NCBI GenBank assembly: GCA_029858845.1
Contig: JAOUEG010000041.1
Location: forward strand, 1 to 10,921
Source: Chloroflexota bacterium
GTDB lineage: Bacteria; Chloroflexota; Limnocylindria; Limnocylindrales; CSP1-4
DNA length: 10,921 nt
Direction: 5' to 3'
Below are positions 1 through 8,672 of this stretch, piece by piece. Within the stretch, counting starts at the first letter, position 1; every line of letters starts with the position of its first letter. The notes beneath the pieces were generated by a model. That model was given only the letters and a program-made list of their open reading frames with translations, did not search any database and was not told the DNA's origin. The translations under genes were made by a program, and so were the position numbers.

Positions 1-2
1 CG

Positions 3-179
3 CTGGAAGTCACCCAGCTCGCGGATTCGTTCCGCGGCTTCCTGGACAGCGTGAATCAGGGGCCGGACGGCGATGGATCCCGATCGGGAACCGGGTCGCG
101 CACCCTGGGATCCGCCGCGCCCGGCCAGAGCGCCGGCGAGGCCGGGGAAGCGGCACCGGAGACTCGAACGGGCTTCTGA
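3..179 (+). CDS. 3' end of an unrecognised gene (partial)
   Basis: This is a C-terminal fragment of 58 residues that enters from the left edge and stops at TGA 177-179. The first 18 or so residues (beginning LEVTQLADSFRGFLDSVNQ) look like an ordinary amphipathic helix. The rest is rich in Gly, Ser, Ala, Glu and Pro and looks disordered. Frame 3 was chosen because it alone ends cleanly with protein-like composition. Frame 1 stops after 17 codons, and frame 2 gives an Arg/Gly/Pro-rich translation. I do not recognise a family, and the function cannot be told from the tail. A hairpin about 40 bases downstream could end its transcript. Confidence 0.5.
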   Translation: MEVTQLADSFRGFLDSVNQGPDGDGSRSGTGSRTLGSAAPGQSAGEAGEAAPETRTGF

Positions 180-218
180 CCGGGCCGAACCCGAAGGGGC
201 CGGACGATCCCGCCGTTG

Positions 219-233
219 AGGGCCATCGGCCCT
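219..233 (+). terminator. perfect 6-bp hairpin, possible terminator of the upstream gene
   Basis: AGGGCC-ATC-GGCCCT is a perfect 6-bp stem with a 3-base loop, 39 bases after the stop of the left-edge gene. No T-tract follows, so it is not a classic intrinsic terminator. GC-rich bacteria often have such U-poor hairpins. The assignment is inference from position and symmetry only. Confidence 0.3.
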
Positions 234-274
234 GACGGGGCGATCGTGCGGCCCGCCATGCTCGAGGGGCAGAG

Positions 275-327
275 CGGTGCTGCGGTCGTGCCATGGCCGG
301 CGGCTGCGATCGCGCGAGGCAGCACCG
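275..327 (+). promoter_or_regulatory. structured leader: 9-bp long-range stem before the exchanger operon
   Basis: CGGTGCTGC (275-283) and GCAGCACCG (319-327) are perfect reverse complements enclosing a 35-base loop. The loop holds the palindromes GCCATGGC (290-297) and GCGATCGC. The 3' arm contains GCACC (322-326), which could instead pair with GGTGC (348-352). That second GGTGC overlaps the AGGAGG ribosome-binding site of the leader ORF, so two mutually exclusive structures can be drawn. The surrounding 180-421 gap is 242 bases long. I saw no yybP-ykoY or other known riboswitch core. The base pairing is seen; the regulatory role is inference. Confidence 0.35.
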
Positions 328-355
328 ATGGTGGGTCCCGACGAGGAGGTGCCAC

Positions 356-412
356 ATGACGTCCGATGAGCGTCAGCAGACCTCTCATCAGGTGCTCTGC
401 CGAGCGTCCTAG
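356..412 (+). CDS. 18-codon leader ORF with strong Shine-Dalgarno
   Basis: ATG at 356 is preceded by a perfect AGGAGG (344-349) with a 6-base spacer, the best ribosome-binding site seen in the window. The ORF encodes MTSDERQQTSHQVLCRAS and stops at TAG 410-412. That is 9 bases before the GTG start of the CaCA exchanger, which itself has only a weak site (AGG 411-413). A bulged hairpin (376-383 pairing with 390-400) lies inside the small ORF. The arrangement suggests a translated leader or uORF whose ribosomes help initiation of the next gene. The peptide has no repeated regulatory codons. Alternatively, it may be a chance ORF. Its existence as a translated unit is inference from the site strength and spacing. 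Confidence 0.4.
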   Translation: MTSDERQQTSHQVLCRAS

Positions 413-421
413 GTCCGCACC

Positions 422-1458
422 GTGAACGACCTGTCCCTTCCCGCCCTGCTCGTGGCGTTCGCCGTGGCGGCCGCCGTCGTGGTTGCCGCGGGTGTGGTCC
501 TGGCCAGGAGCGGTGACACCATCGCCGAGCGCACCGGCCTTGGTGGCCTGTTCATCGGGATGCTGCTGCTGGCCGGGGCGACCTCGCTCCCGGAACTTGC
601 GACGGATATCAGCGCCGCGCTGGCGGGCGCTCCGGACCTGGCCGTCGGCGACCTGTTCGGCAGCAGCATGGCGAACATGGCCATCCTGGCCAGCATCGAC
701 CTCCTCCATCGTGGTCGAGTGTGGCCGCGCGTCGGGCTGGGTCATGCCCGCCTGGCGACGATGCCGATCTCGCTGACGGCGCTCGCCGTCATGGCCATCG
801 TCGCGCCGCCCGGGATCGTCCTTGGCTGGGTCGGGATCGAGACGGTCGTCATCGTGATCGCCTACGTGGCCGCGGTCCGCTGGATCCGCCGGCCCCTGGG
901 TCGAGGGCGGCGTGGCCACGAAGCGGTCGGCGAGATCATCGCCCCGACCGGCTGGACCCTGCGCTCGTATCGGACCGTGAGGACCCGGACCGTGTACGTC
1001 CAGTTCACCATCGCGAGCATCGCGGTGCTCCTGTTCGCGCCGATCCTGGCCCTGTCCGGCCAGGGGATCGCGGCCGCGACGGGCATCGGCGAGACGTTCG
1101 TGGGCGCGCTCCTGCTGGCCGGATCCACCTCCCTCCCCGAGTTGGTCGCGTCCATCGCGGCCGTCCGCATCGGCGCCTACGAGCTGGCGGTCGGCAACCT
1201 CTTCGGCAGCAACGCCTTCAACATGGTGGCGCTGCTGGCGGCCGACCTCGCGTACCTGCCCGGCCCGATCCTGGCGGCCGTGTCACCGGTGCAGGCCCTG
1301 GCCGGCCTCGGAGCGATCCTGATGATGGCGGTGGCGCTGGCCGCCGTCATCCACGGCGAAGAGACGCGGATCCGGAGGCTGGAACCGGATGCCGTCCTCG
1401 TGCTCGTCATCTGGGCCAGCCTGCTCGGTGCCATCTACGTCGCGAGTGGAGCACATTG

Positions 1459-1459
<1 letters not shown>
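422..1459 (+). CDS. CaCA-family Na+/Ca2+ (or cation/H+) exchanger
   Basis: This 345-residue polytopic membrane protein belongs to the Ca2+/cation antiporter superfamily. These proteins export Ca2+ across the cytoplasmic membrane using a Na+ or H+ gradient. Both halves carry the signature alpha repeat. Alpha-1 has GATSLPEL (about 52-59) and GDLFGSS (76-82). Alpha-2 has GSTSLPEL (234-241) and GNLFGSN (258-264). E58 and E240 match the essential ion-coordinating glutamates of the family. The two halves are separated by a short cytoplasmic linker rich in Arg (about 155-185). Length fits the family, and no extra regulatory domain is present. Start GTG 422 gives a hydrophobic first helix directly and leaves the leader ORF upstream. 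Its stop overlaps the start of the Ca2+-ATPase by one base (TGATG). The transported ion is inferred from family and neighbour; K+-dependent or proton-coupled exchange is possible. Confidence 0.93.
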
Positions 1460-4158
<2,699 letters not shown>

Positions 4159-4177
4159 CCGGATCAAGAGCGTGTCG

Positions 4178-4657
4178 ATGGACGTGGCCGCGAGCCAGGC
4201 TCGATCCGGGGCACAGCCATGGTGGGCGGTCCTTACCGTGTGGGTCGTCGTCAACGCGGTCAATGTGCTGCAGGCGATCGGCTTCGCGACCCGGACGGTG
4301 GAGCCGGGAGTGAATCGCGCCGGCGGCATCGTCATCGCGCTGCTCGCCATCCCGGCCACGATGGCGCTCGTGGGGTTCGTCCGGGCGGCAGCCGGCTGGC
4401 GGCACCTTGCCGGACCGCTTGCGTTCGATGCGTTCGTCGCCTGCCACGTCGTGGTGGATTACTGGCTCCGCATCCCGTTCCGCGAGCCCGGGCACACGGC
4501 CGTCCTGGCCGCCTATGTCGCCCTGTTCTTCGGCAGCATCTTCCTCATGGGCATCCCCATGTTCCGGATCGACCGCCGCCGATGGGCGGTCACCGCGGCC
4601 ACGACGGTGGCTCTCCTCGCGGCCATGGTCTGGGCGATCGGCCAGGGTGTCGGCTGA
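4178..4657 (+). CDS. small multi-pass membrane protein of unknown function
   Basis: This 159-residue hydrophobic protein has four or five predicted membrane helices (about 17-37, 49-69, 79-97, 107-128, 137-155) and no signal peptide. The third segment carries polar residues D84, H90 and D94, followed by YWLR and an RIPFREPGHT loop. A cluster of basic residues (IDRRRW, about 131-136) precedes the last helix. I do not recognise a family. ATG 4178 is preferred because AAGAG lies 7 bases upstream; GTG 4172 is in frame but has almost no spacer. It begins 19 bases after the ATPase stop and ends before a hairpin, so it is probably the last gene of the cation-export operon. It could be an accessory subunit, but that is inference from position only. 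Confidence 0.75.
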   Translation: MDVAASQARSGAQPWWAVLTVWVVVNAVNVLQAIGFATRTVEPGVNRAGGIVIALLAIPATMALVGFVRAAAGWRHLAGPLAFDAFVACHVVVDYWLRIPFREPGHTAVLAAYVALFFGSIFLMGIPMFRIDRRRWAVTAATTVALLAAMVWAIGQGVG

Positions 4658-4664
4658 TCGTTCC

Positions 4665-4694
4665 CGGCGGGCGGGCACCCTCGCCCCGCTGCCG
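4665..4694 (+). terminator. imperfect GC-rich hairpin ending the cation-export operon
   Basis: CGGC (4665-4668) can pair with GCCG (4691-4694), and GCGGG (4671-4675) with CCCGC (4685-4689). The loop is 9 bases, and a small internal bulge separates the two helices. It starts 8 bases after the stop of the membrane-protein gene. There is no T-run after it, so terminator activity is uncertain. The position between two operons is the main support. Confidence 0.35.
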
Positions 4695-4710
4695 GCATCG
4701 GTCCGACGAT

Positions 4711-4753
4711 TCAGGATTCCACACCGAACCTCTCACCGAACCCTCAGGAATCG
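4711..4753 (+). repeat. 9-mer direct repeat inside an inverted repeat, possible operator
   Basis: CACCGAACC occurs at 4722-4730 and again at 4734-4742, a 12-base period. The pair is bracketed by the inverted arms GATTCC (4715-4720) and GGAATC (4747-4752). TCAGG recurs at 4711, 4744 and 4771. The block lies 88 to 130 bases upstream of the MoxR gene in an otherwise non-coding 183-base gap. Direct repeats about one helical turn apart are typical of binding sites for OmpR/PhoB-type response regulators. Assigning a regulator here is inference. Confidence 0.4.
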
Positions 4754-4840
4754 ACGTCAGAGTAGGCGCCTCAGGCAGGGATCGGCCGCCCGGCGGCACG
4801 GTTCCGACGAAACGAGCAGCCGACCAGCATGAGGCCCACC

Positions 4841-5887
4841 ATGACCCAGACTCCGGCCGATCCCGGGCGTGACGCGCAGCCCGATCTCCGAACCGTGCCC
4901 GACATGGGCGACCCGCGCGCCACCTCGGAGGCGATCCTGTTCGAGGTCCGACGCGTGATCGTCGGTCAGGACGCGATGCTCGAGCGCATCCTCGTGGGTC
5001 TCCTGTCCGGCGGCCACATCCTCCTCGAGGGTGTTCCGGGCCTGGCCAAGACCCTGACGATCAAGACGCTCGCCGACGTCCTGGGCGGGAGCTTCAAGCG
5101 CATCCAGTTCACCCCGGACCTGATGCCGTCGGATCTCGTGGGTACCCGGATCTACCGCCCCACGGACGGCGCGTTCGAGACCGAGCTTGGGCCGGTCTTC
5201 GCCAACTTCCTGTTGGCCGACGAGATCAACCGAGCGCCCGCCAAGGTCCAGTCCGCCCTGCTCGAGGTCATGCAGGAGCACCAGGTCACCATCGGCGGCG
5301 TGACCCACCGGGTGCCGGAGCCGTTCATCGTGCTGGCGACCGAGAACCCGATCGAAGCCGAGGGCACGTACCCGCTGCCGGAGGCCCAGGTCGACCGATT
5401 CATGCTCAAGATCGTGGTGGGCTATCCCGACGCGAGCGAAGAGGCGCAGATCGTCGCCCGCTCCCTGCGTTCCGGTCTGCCGCCACGCGAAGTCCTCGAT
5501 GCGGACGGCCTCGCGGCGCTCCAGCGCAAGGTCGACGACGTCTACGTGGACCCCCGCATCATCAGCTACGCCGTGGGCCTCGTGGAGGCGACCCGTCGAC
5601 TCGCGTACTGGGGCGCCGCCGACCTGGAGTCGTACGTCGCGTACGGCGCCAGCCCGCGCGGGTCCATCAACCTGGTCCACGGTGCGCGGGCCCTCGCCCT
5701 CCTGCGCGGCCGGCGCTACGTCCTCCCCTCGGACGTGGCGGAGCTGGCGCCGGATGTCCTGCGCCATCGGCTCGTGCTGTCCTACGCGGCCCTGACGGAC
5801 GGGATCACGCCGGACACGGTCGTCGCCCGGGTCCTGGGGCTCGTGCCCGCTCCGCAGCTGGACCTCGCCGCAGAGCCCACGGCATGA
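4841..5887 (+). CDS. MoxR-family AAA+ ATPase
   Basis: This 348-residue MoxR-type AAA+ ATPase is a hexameric chaperone-like ATPase that works with VWA-domain partners to activate or assemble protein complexes. Numbered from ATG 4841, it shows Walker A GVPGLAKT (64-71), Walker B LLADE (124-128) followed by INRAP, sensor 1 TENP (167-170) and a putative arginine finger R186 in EAQVDRF. The C-terminal lid domain follows (about 250-340), with ASPRGS and LPSDV motifs typical of the family. ATG 4841 is preferred over in-frame ATG 4829 because GAGG (4831-4834) sits 6 bases ahead of it, whereas 4829 has no comparable site. Its stop overlaps the DUF58 start as ATGA, so the two are translationally coupled. 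The substrate of this cluster is unknown. The residues are seen; the partnership follows from family and context. Confidence 0.95.
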   Translation: MTQTPADPGRDAQPDLRTVPDMGDPRATSEAILFEVRRVIVGQDAMLERILVGLLSGGHILLEGVPGLAKTLTIKTLADVLGGSFKRIQFTPDLMPSDLVGTRIYRPTDGAFETELGPVFANFLLADEINRAPAKVQSALLEVMQEHQVTIGGVTHRVPEPFIVLATENPIEAEGTYPLPEAQVDRFMLKIVVGYPDASEEAQIVARSLRSGLPPREVLDADGLAALQRKVDDVYVDPRIISYAVGLVEATRRLAYWGAADLESYVAYGASPRGSINLVHGARALALLRGRRYVLPSDVAELAPDVLRHRLVLSYAALTDGITPDTVVARVLGLVPAPQLDLAAEPTA

Positions 5888-6822
5888 CCAGCGACCTGGC
5901 GCTGATCGGGCGCCGCGAACGGACCGCAGCGCGACCGGGCCCCGGGCCGATCTCGGACGATCTCGTCCGACGGCTGGAGGTCGCTCTGACGCGACGGGCC
6001 GGTGGGCGCCTGGCCGGCGACCACCGCGGCCACGGCCTCGGCGACGGCCTCGAATTGGATCGCATCCGCCCGTACGAGCCCGGCGACGACGTCCGCAAGA
6101 TCGACTGGAACGCCACGGCTCGCAGCCTGGTGCCGCAGGTCCGCGAGGACGTGCCGGATCGCCGGCTCACGGCGTGGCTCCTGCTGGACACCTCACCGTC
6201 CATGCACTTCGGCACGGCGGACCGCCGCAAGGCCGACGTCGCGGAGGGGGCGGCCCTCGTCGTCGGGAGGTTCGTGGCCCGTCGGTCCGACCGCCTCGGT
6301 GTGGTCACGTTCGGTGCCGGACACGAGCGCATCTCACCCCCCGCCGGCGGCCGGAAGGGAATGCTCGGGCTGCTGCGAGCCCTGCATGGCGACGTCCCCG
6401 ACGAGGGTGGCGGCACGACGAGCATGGCGGGCGCCCTGCGGACGGTCGCGGCGTCACGCACCACCGGCGGACTCGTGACCATCGTGTCCGACTTCCGCGG
6501 GCCCGTGGACTGGCGCGCCGGCCTGACCGCGGTCGCGGGTCGGCACTCGATGCTGGCGGTCGAGGTCATCGATCCGCGCGAGGAAGCCCTCGTGGACGTC
6601 GGAGAATTGACCCTTGTCGATCCCGAGACCGGCCGCTCCGTGCGCGTGGATACCTCCGATGGCAGGCTCCGAAGCGCGTTCGCCGACGGAGCCGCGGCTG
6701 AACGCGCGGCCGTTGCCGCCGAGTTCCGGCGCCTTGGGATCCGGCACCTTCGCCTGTCGACCGAGGGGTCCTGGCTGGCGGCCCTGGCCGGCGGCCTGGA
6801 CACGACCGGGAGGACGTCGTGA
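5884..6822 (+). CDS. DUF58 domain protein with a VWA-like fold
   Basis: This 312-residue cytosolic protein has no signal peptide or membrane helix. The hallmark DUF58 segment DRIRPYEPGDDVRKIDWNA lies at 59-77. It is followed by a von Willebrand factor A-like domain with a MIDAS-type D102-x-S104-x-S106 (LLLDTSPSM), a GGTTS loop (about 176-180) and D203 in IVSDFRG. DUF58 proteins are near-constant partners of MoxR ATPases and are thought to be their adaptors or substrates. The start overlaps the MoxR stop (ATGA), and its own stop overlaps the next gene (GTGA). The metal-binding residues are complete, so it should bind a divalent cation. The exact cellular job is not known for most members. Confidence 0.93.
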   Translation: MTSDLALIGRRERTAARPGPGPISDDLVRRLEVALTRRAGGRLAGDHRGHGLGDGLELDRIRPYEPGDDVRKIDWNATARSLVPQVREDVPDRRLTAWLLLDTSPSMHFGTADRRKADVAEGAALVVGRFVARRSDRLGVVTFGAGHERISPPAGGRKGMLGLLRALHGDVPDEGGGTTSMAGALRTVAASRTTGGLVTIVSDFRGPVDWRAGLTAVAGRHSMLAVEVIDPREEALVDVGELTLVDPETGRSVRVDTSDGRLRSAFADGAAAERAAVAAEFRRLGIRHLRLSTEGSWLAALAGGLDTTGRTS

Positions 6823-7898
6823 CGTTCCTCGCTCCCCTCCTGCTCCTGGGACTCCTCCTGGTTCCGGCCCTTGTCGGCTTGTACCTCGTCGCGCAGCGGC
6901 GCCGGTCGCGCTACGCCGTCCGCTTCACGAACGTGGACCTGCTCGCGAACCTCGTGCCGCGACGGCCCGCCTGGCGTCGCCATCTGCCGGCCGCGATCTA
7001 CCTTGGCGCCGTGGCCCTGCTCGTCATCGGCCTCGCCCGCCCGGTCATGGCGGTCGCGGTCCCGCGCGAGGATGCGACCGTGGTCCTCGCGATCGACGTA
7101 TCGGGCTCGATGAAGGCGACCGATGTCGCCCCCACCCGGCTGGGCGCGGCACGTGATGCCGCGAAGTCGTTCATCGACCAGCTACCGGAAGGGATCCGCG
7201 TCGGGATCGTGGCCTTCGCCTCCCGGCCCGTCACCCTGGTCACCCCGACCACGGATCACGCGCAGCTGAACGCGGCCCTGGACAGCCTCGAGCCGGTGGA
7301 CGGCACGGCGATGGGCGACGCCATGATGCAGGTCCTGGACATCGCGGAGCAGATCCAGGCGGCAGACGCCGCGGCGGCGACGCCCGCGCCGTCAGCGGCC
7401 GCTGCGCCGGGCGCGAGCTCGGCACCCGATGCCACCCCGGGGCCCGCCAGCGCTGGCGATCCGGGCGGAGCGAATGACGGTCCGACCAGCCAGCCGCTGG
7501 TCGCGGCGATCCTGCTGTCCGACGGGGCGAACTCGGTCGGTGACGTCGAGCCGCTCGACGCCGCCGAACGCGCGGCCGACCTCGGCGTGCCCATCTACAC
7601 CATCGCCCTCGGAACGGCTGCCGGAGAGGTGACCGTCGAGGATCCGTTCGGCCAGCCGGTGACGCTCGAGGTACCGCCGGACACGGAGACGCTCGCCCAG
7701 ATCGCCGAGATCACCCAGGCAGCCGCGTTCGACGCTCCGACGGCCGAGGACCTCGCGGCCGTCTACGACAATCTCGAATCCCGGGTGGGTTCGGTGGAGG
7801 AGCAGCAGGAGGTCACGGCCTGGCTCGCCGCCGCCGCGCTCGTCCTGGTCGTCGTCGGAGCCGGCCTGTCCGCGCTCTGGTTCGGACGTCTGCCGTAG
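6819..7898 (+). CDS. membrane-anchored VWA-domain protein, BatA-like
   Basis: This 359-residue protein has two N-terminal membrane segments (about 3-24 and 59-78), a VWA domain and a C-terminal membrane helix (about 334-355). The MIDAS motif is complete: D93-V-S-G-S97, the Thr in DGTAMGD (about 165-171) and D235 in LLSDGANS. This matches the BatA-type proteins found in MoxR operons, which are thought to present a VWA domain at the membrane. GTG 6819 is the start. It is preceded by GGGAGG (6808-6813) with a 5-base spacer and overlaps the DUF58 stop by 4 bases. An Ala/Pro/Gly/Ser-rich stretch of about 47 residues (181-227) is inserted between the MIDAS Thr loop and the strand ending in D235. 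Such inserts are unusual and probably form a disordered loop. No BatB or TPR partner follows. Confidence 0.93.
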   Translation: MTFLAPLLLLGLLLVPALVGLYLVAQRRRSRYAVRFTNVDLLANLVPRRPAWRRHLPAAIYLGAVALLVIGLARPVMAVAVPREDATVVLAIDVSGSMKATDVAPTRLGAARDAAKSFIDQLPEGIRVGIVAFASRPVTLVTPTTDHAQLNAALDSLEPVDGTAMGDAMMQVLDIAEQIQAADAAAATPAPSAAAAPGASSAPDATPGPASAGDPGGANDGPTSQPLVAAILLSDGANSVGDVEPLDAAERAADLGVPIYTIALGTAAGEVTVEDPFGQPVTLEVPPDTETLAQIAEITQAAAFDAPTAEDLAAVYDNLESRVGSVEEQQEVTAWLAAAALVLVVVGAGLSALWFGRLP

Positions 7899-7921
7899 GG
7901 CCGGAGCCTCACACTGGGCGG

Positions 7922-8581
7922 ATGACGCCCGACCAGCGCCGCACCTTCATCGCCGATCACACGACGATCGGGCCCGCCCCGTTCGTCCCGGAGGTGCGCC
8001 TGCACATGGGCGGTCTCGCCATGTCCCTGTGGGAGGCTGCCGCTCTCGCTGATGAGCGCCTGCCGGTCCCACCCCCGTACTGGGCATGGCCCTGGGCGGG
8101 CGGCCAGGCCCTCGCCCGCTACGTCCTCGACGGGCCTGACGTCGTTCGCGGCCGCCGGGTCGCCGATATCGGATCCGGCGGCGGGATCGTCGCCATTGCC
8201 GCGGCGCTCGCTGGGGCGGCTCACGTGGTGGCGATCGACATCGAGCCGTATGCGGTCGAGGCGTGTCGCCTCAATGCCATGGCCAACGGGATCGACACCG
8301 TCGTGGAGGCGCGGCAGGCCGACCCGGTGGGCAGCGACGATGGCTGGGACGTGGTGCTCGCCGGTGACGTCTGGTACGAAGCCGAGCTGGCGGCCTACAT
8401 GGAGCCGTGGCTGCGCCGCCTCGCGGCGCGCGGCGCCGAGGTGCTGACCGGTGATCTGGGGCGCGCCTACCTCCCCGCCGCCGGCCTGTCCGAGCTGGCG
8501 CGCTACACGGTCCCGACGCTGGTCGACCTGGAGGACGTGACCCAGAAAGAGGCCAGGGTCCTGCGCTTCGGAGCCGGCTGA
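7922..8581 (+). CDS. class I SAM-dependent methyltransferase, COG3897 / ETFB-lysine methyltransferase-like
   Basis: This 219-residue protein has a Rossmann-fold methyltransferase core. The pre-core segment PPYWAWPWAGGQALARYVLD (51-70) and motif I VADIGSGGG (80-88) closely resemble COG3897 and the ETFB-lysine and calmodulin-lysine methyltransferase groups. D106 in VVAIDIEPYA fits the acidic residue that binds the ribose of SAM. VVLAGDVWYE (about 140-150) fits motif IV. The family methylates protein lysines, while some members are annotated as nicotinamide N-methylase; which applies here cannot be told. It starts 23 bases after the VWA gene and is probably co-transcribed, but there is no clear Shine-Dalgarno (GGGCGG abuts the ATG). 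A functional link to the MoxR cluster is not established. Confidence 0.85.
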   Translation: MTPDQRRTFIADHTTIGPAPFVPEVRLHMGGLAMSLWEAAALADERLPVPPPYWAWPWAGGQALARYVLDGPDVVRGRRVADIGSGGGIVAIAAALAGAAHVVAIDIEPYAVEACRLNAMANGIDTVVEARQADPVGSDDGWDVVLAGDVWYEAELAAYMEPWLRRLAARGAEVLTGDLGRAYLPAAGLSELARYTVPTLVDLEDVTQKEARVLRFGAG

Positions 8582-8589
8582 CGCTCCCC

Positions 8590-8610
8590 CGGCCGCCCCT
8601 CCGCCGGCCG
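8590..8610. terminator. hairpin between convergent genes, possible bidirectional terminator
   Basis: CGGCCG (8590-8595) and CGGCCG (8605-8610) form a 6-bp stem with a 9-base loop. It lies in the 91-base gap between the convergent methyltransferase and sigma-factor genes. A pyrimidine run with three T's (CTCTTCCCC) follows on the + strand. A convergent gap is where a two-way terminator is expected. The stem is short, so confidence is modest. Confidence 0.35.
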
Positions 8611-8628
8611 CTCTTCCCCGACCGCCAG

Positions 8629-8657
8629 CCGCCGAAGCCGTCCTACCGCCGAAGCCG
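8629..8657. repeat. 12-mer direct repeat in convergent gap
   Basis: CCGCCGAAGCCG occurs at 8629-8640 and 8646-8657, a 17-base period, just past the end of the sigma-factor gene. In such GC-rich DNA a low-complexity origin is the simplest explanation. No function is proposed. Confidence 0.4.
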
Positions 8658-8672
8658 CGCTCGCCCGAGGTC

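Noticed and set aside
180..421. yybP-ykoY Mn2+ riboswitch ahead of the cation-transport operon
   Set aside because: The neighbour genes fit, but I could not find the conserved riboswitch core sequences. Only generic hairpins are present.
721..1458. Upstream in-frame extension of the P-type ATPase
   Set aside because: The frame is open, but the translation is Arg/Asp/Pro-rich shadow of the exchanger gene. ATG 1459 has its own GGAG site and gives the normal N-terminus.
8629..8657. Start of a CRISPR-like array from the repeated 12-mer
   Set aside because: There are only two short GC-rich copies with a 5-base gap. No further units or spacers occur, so simple sequence is a better explanation.
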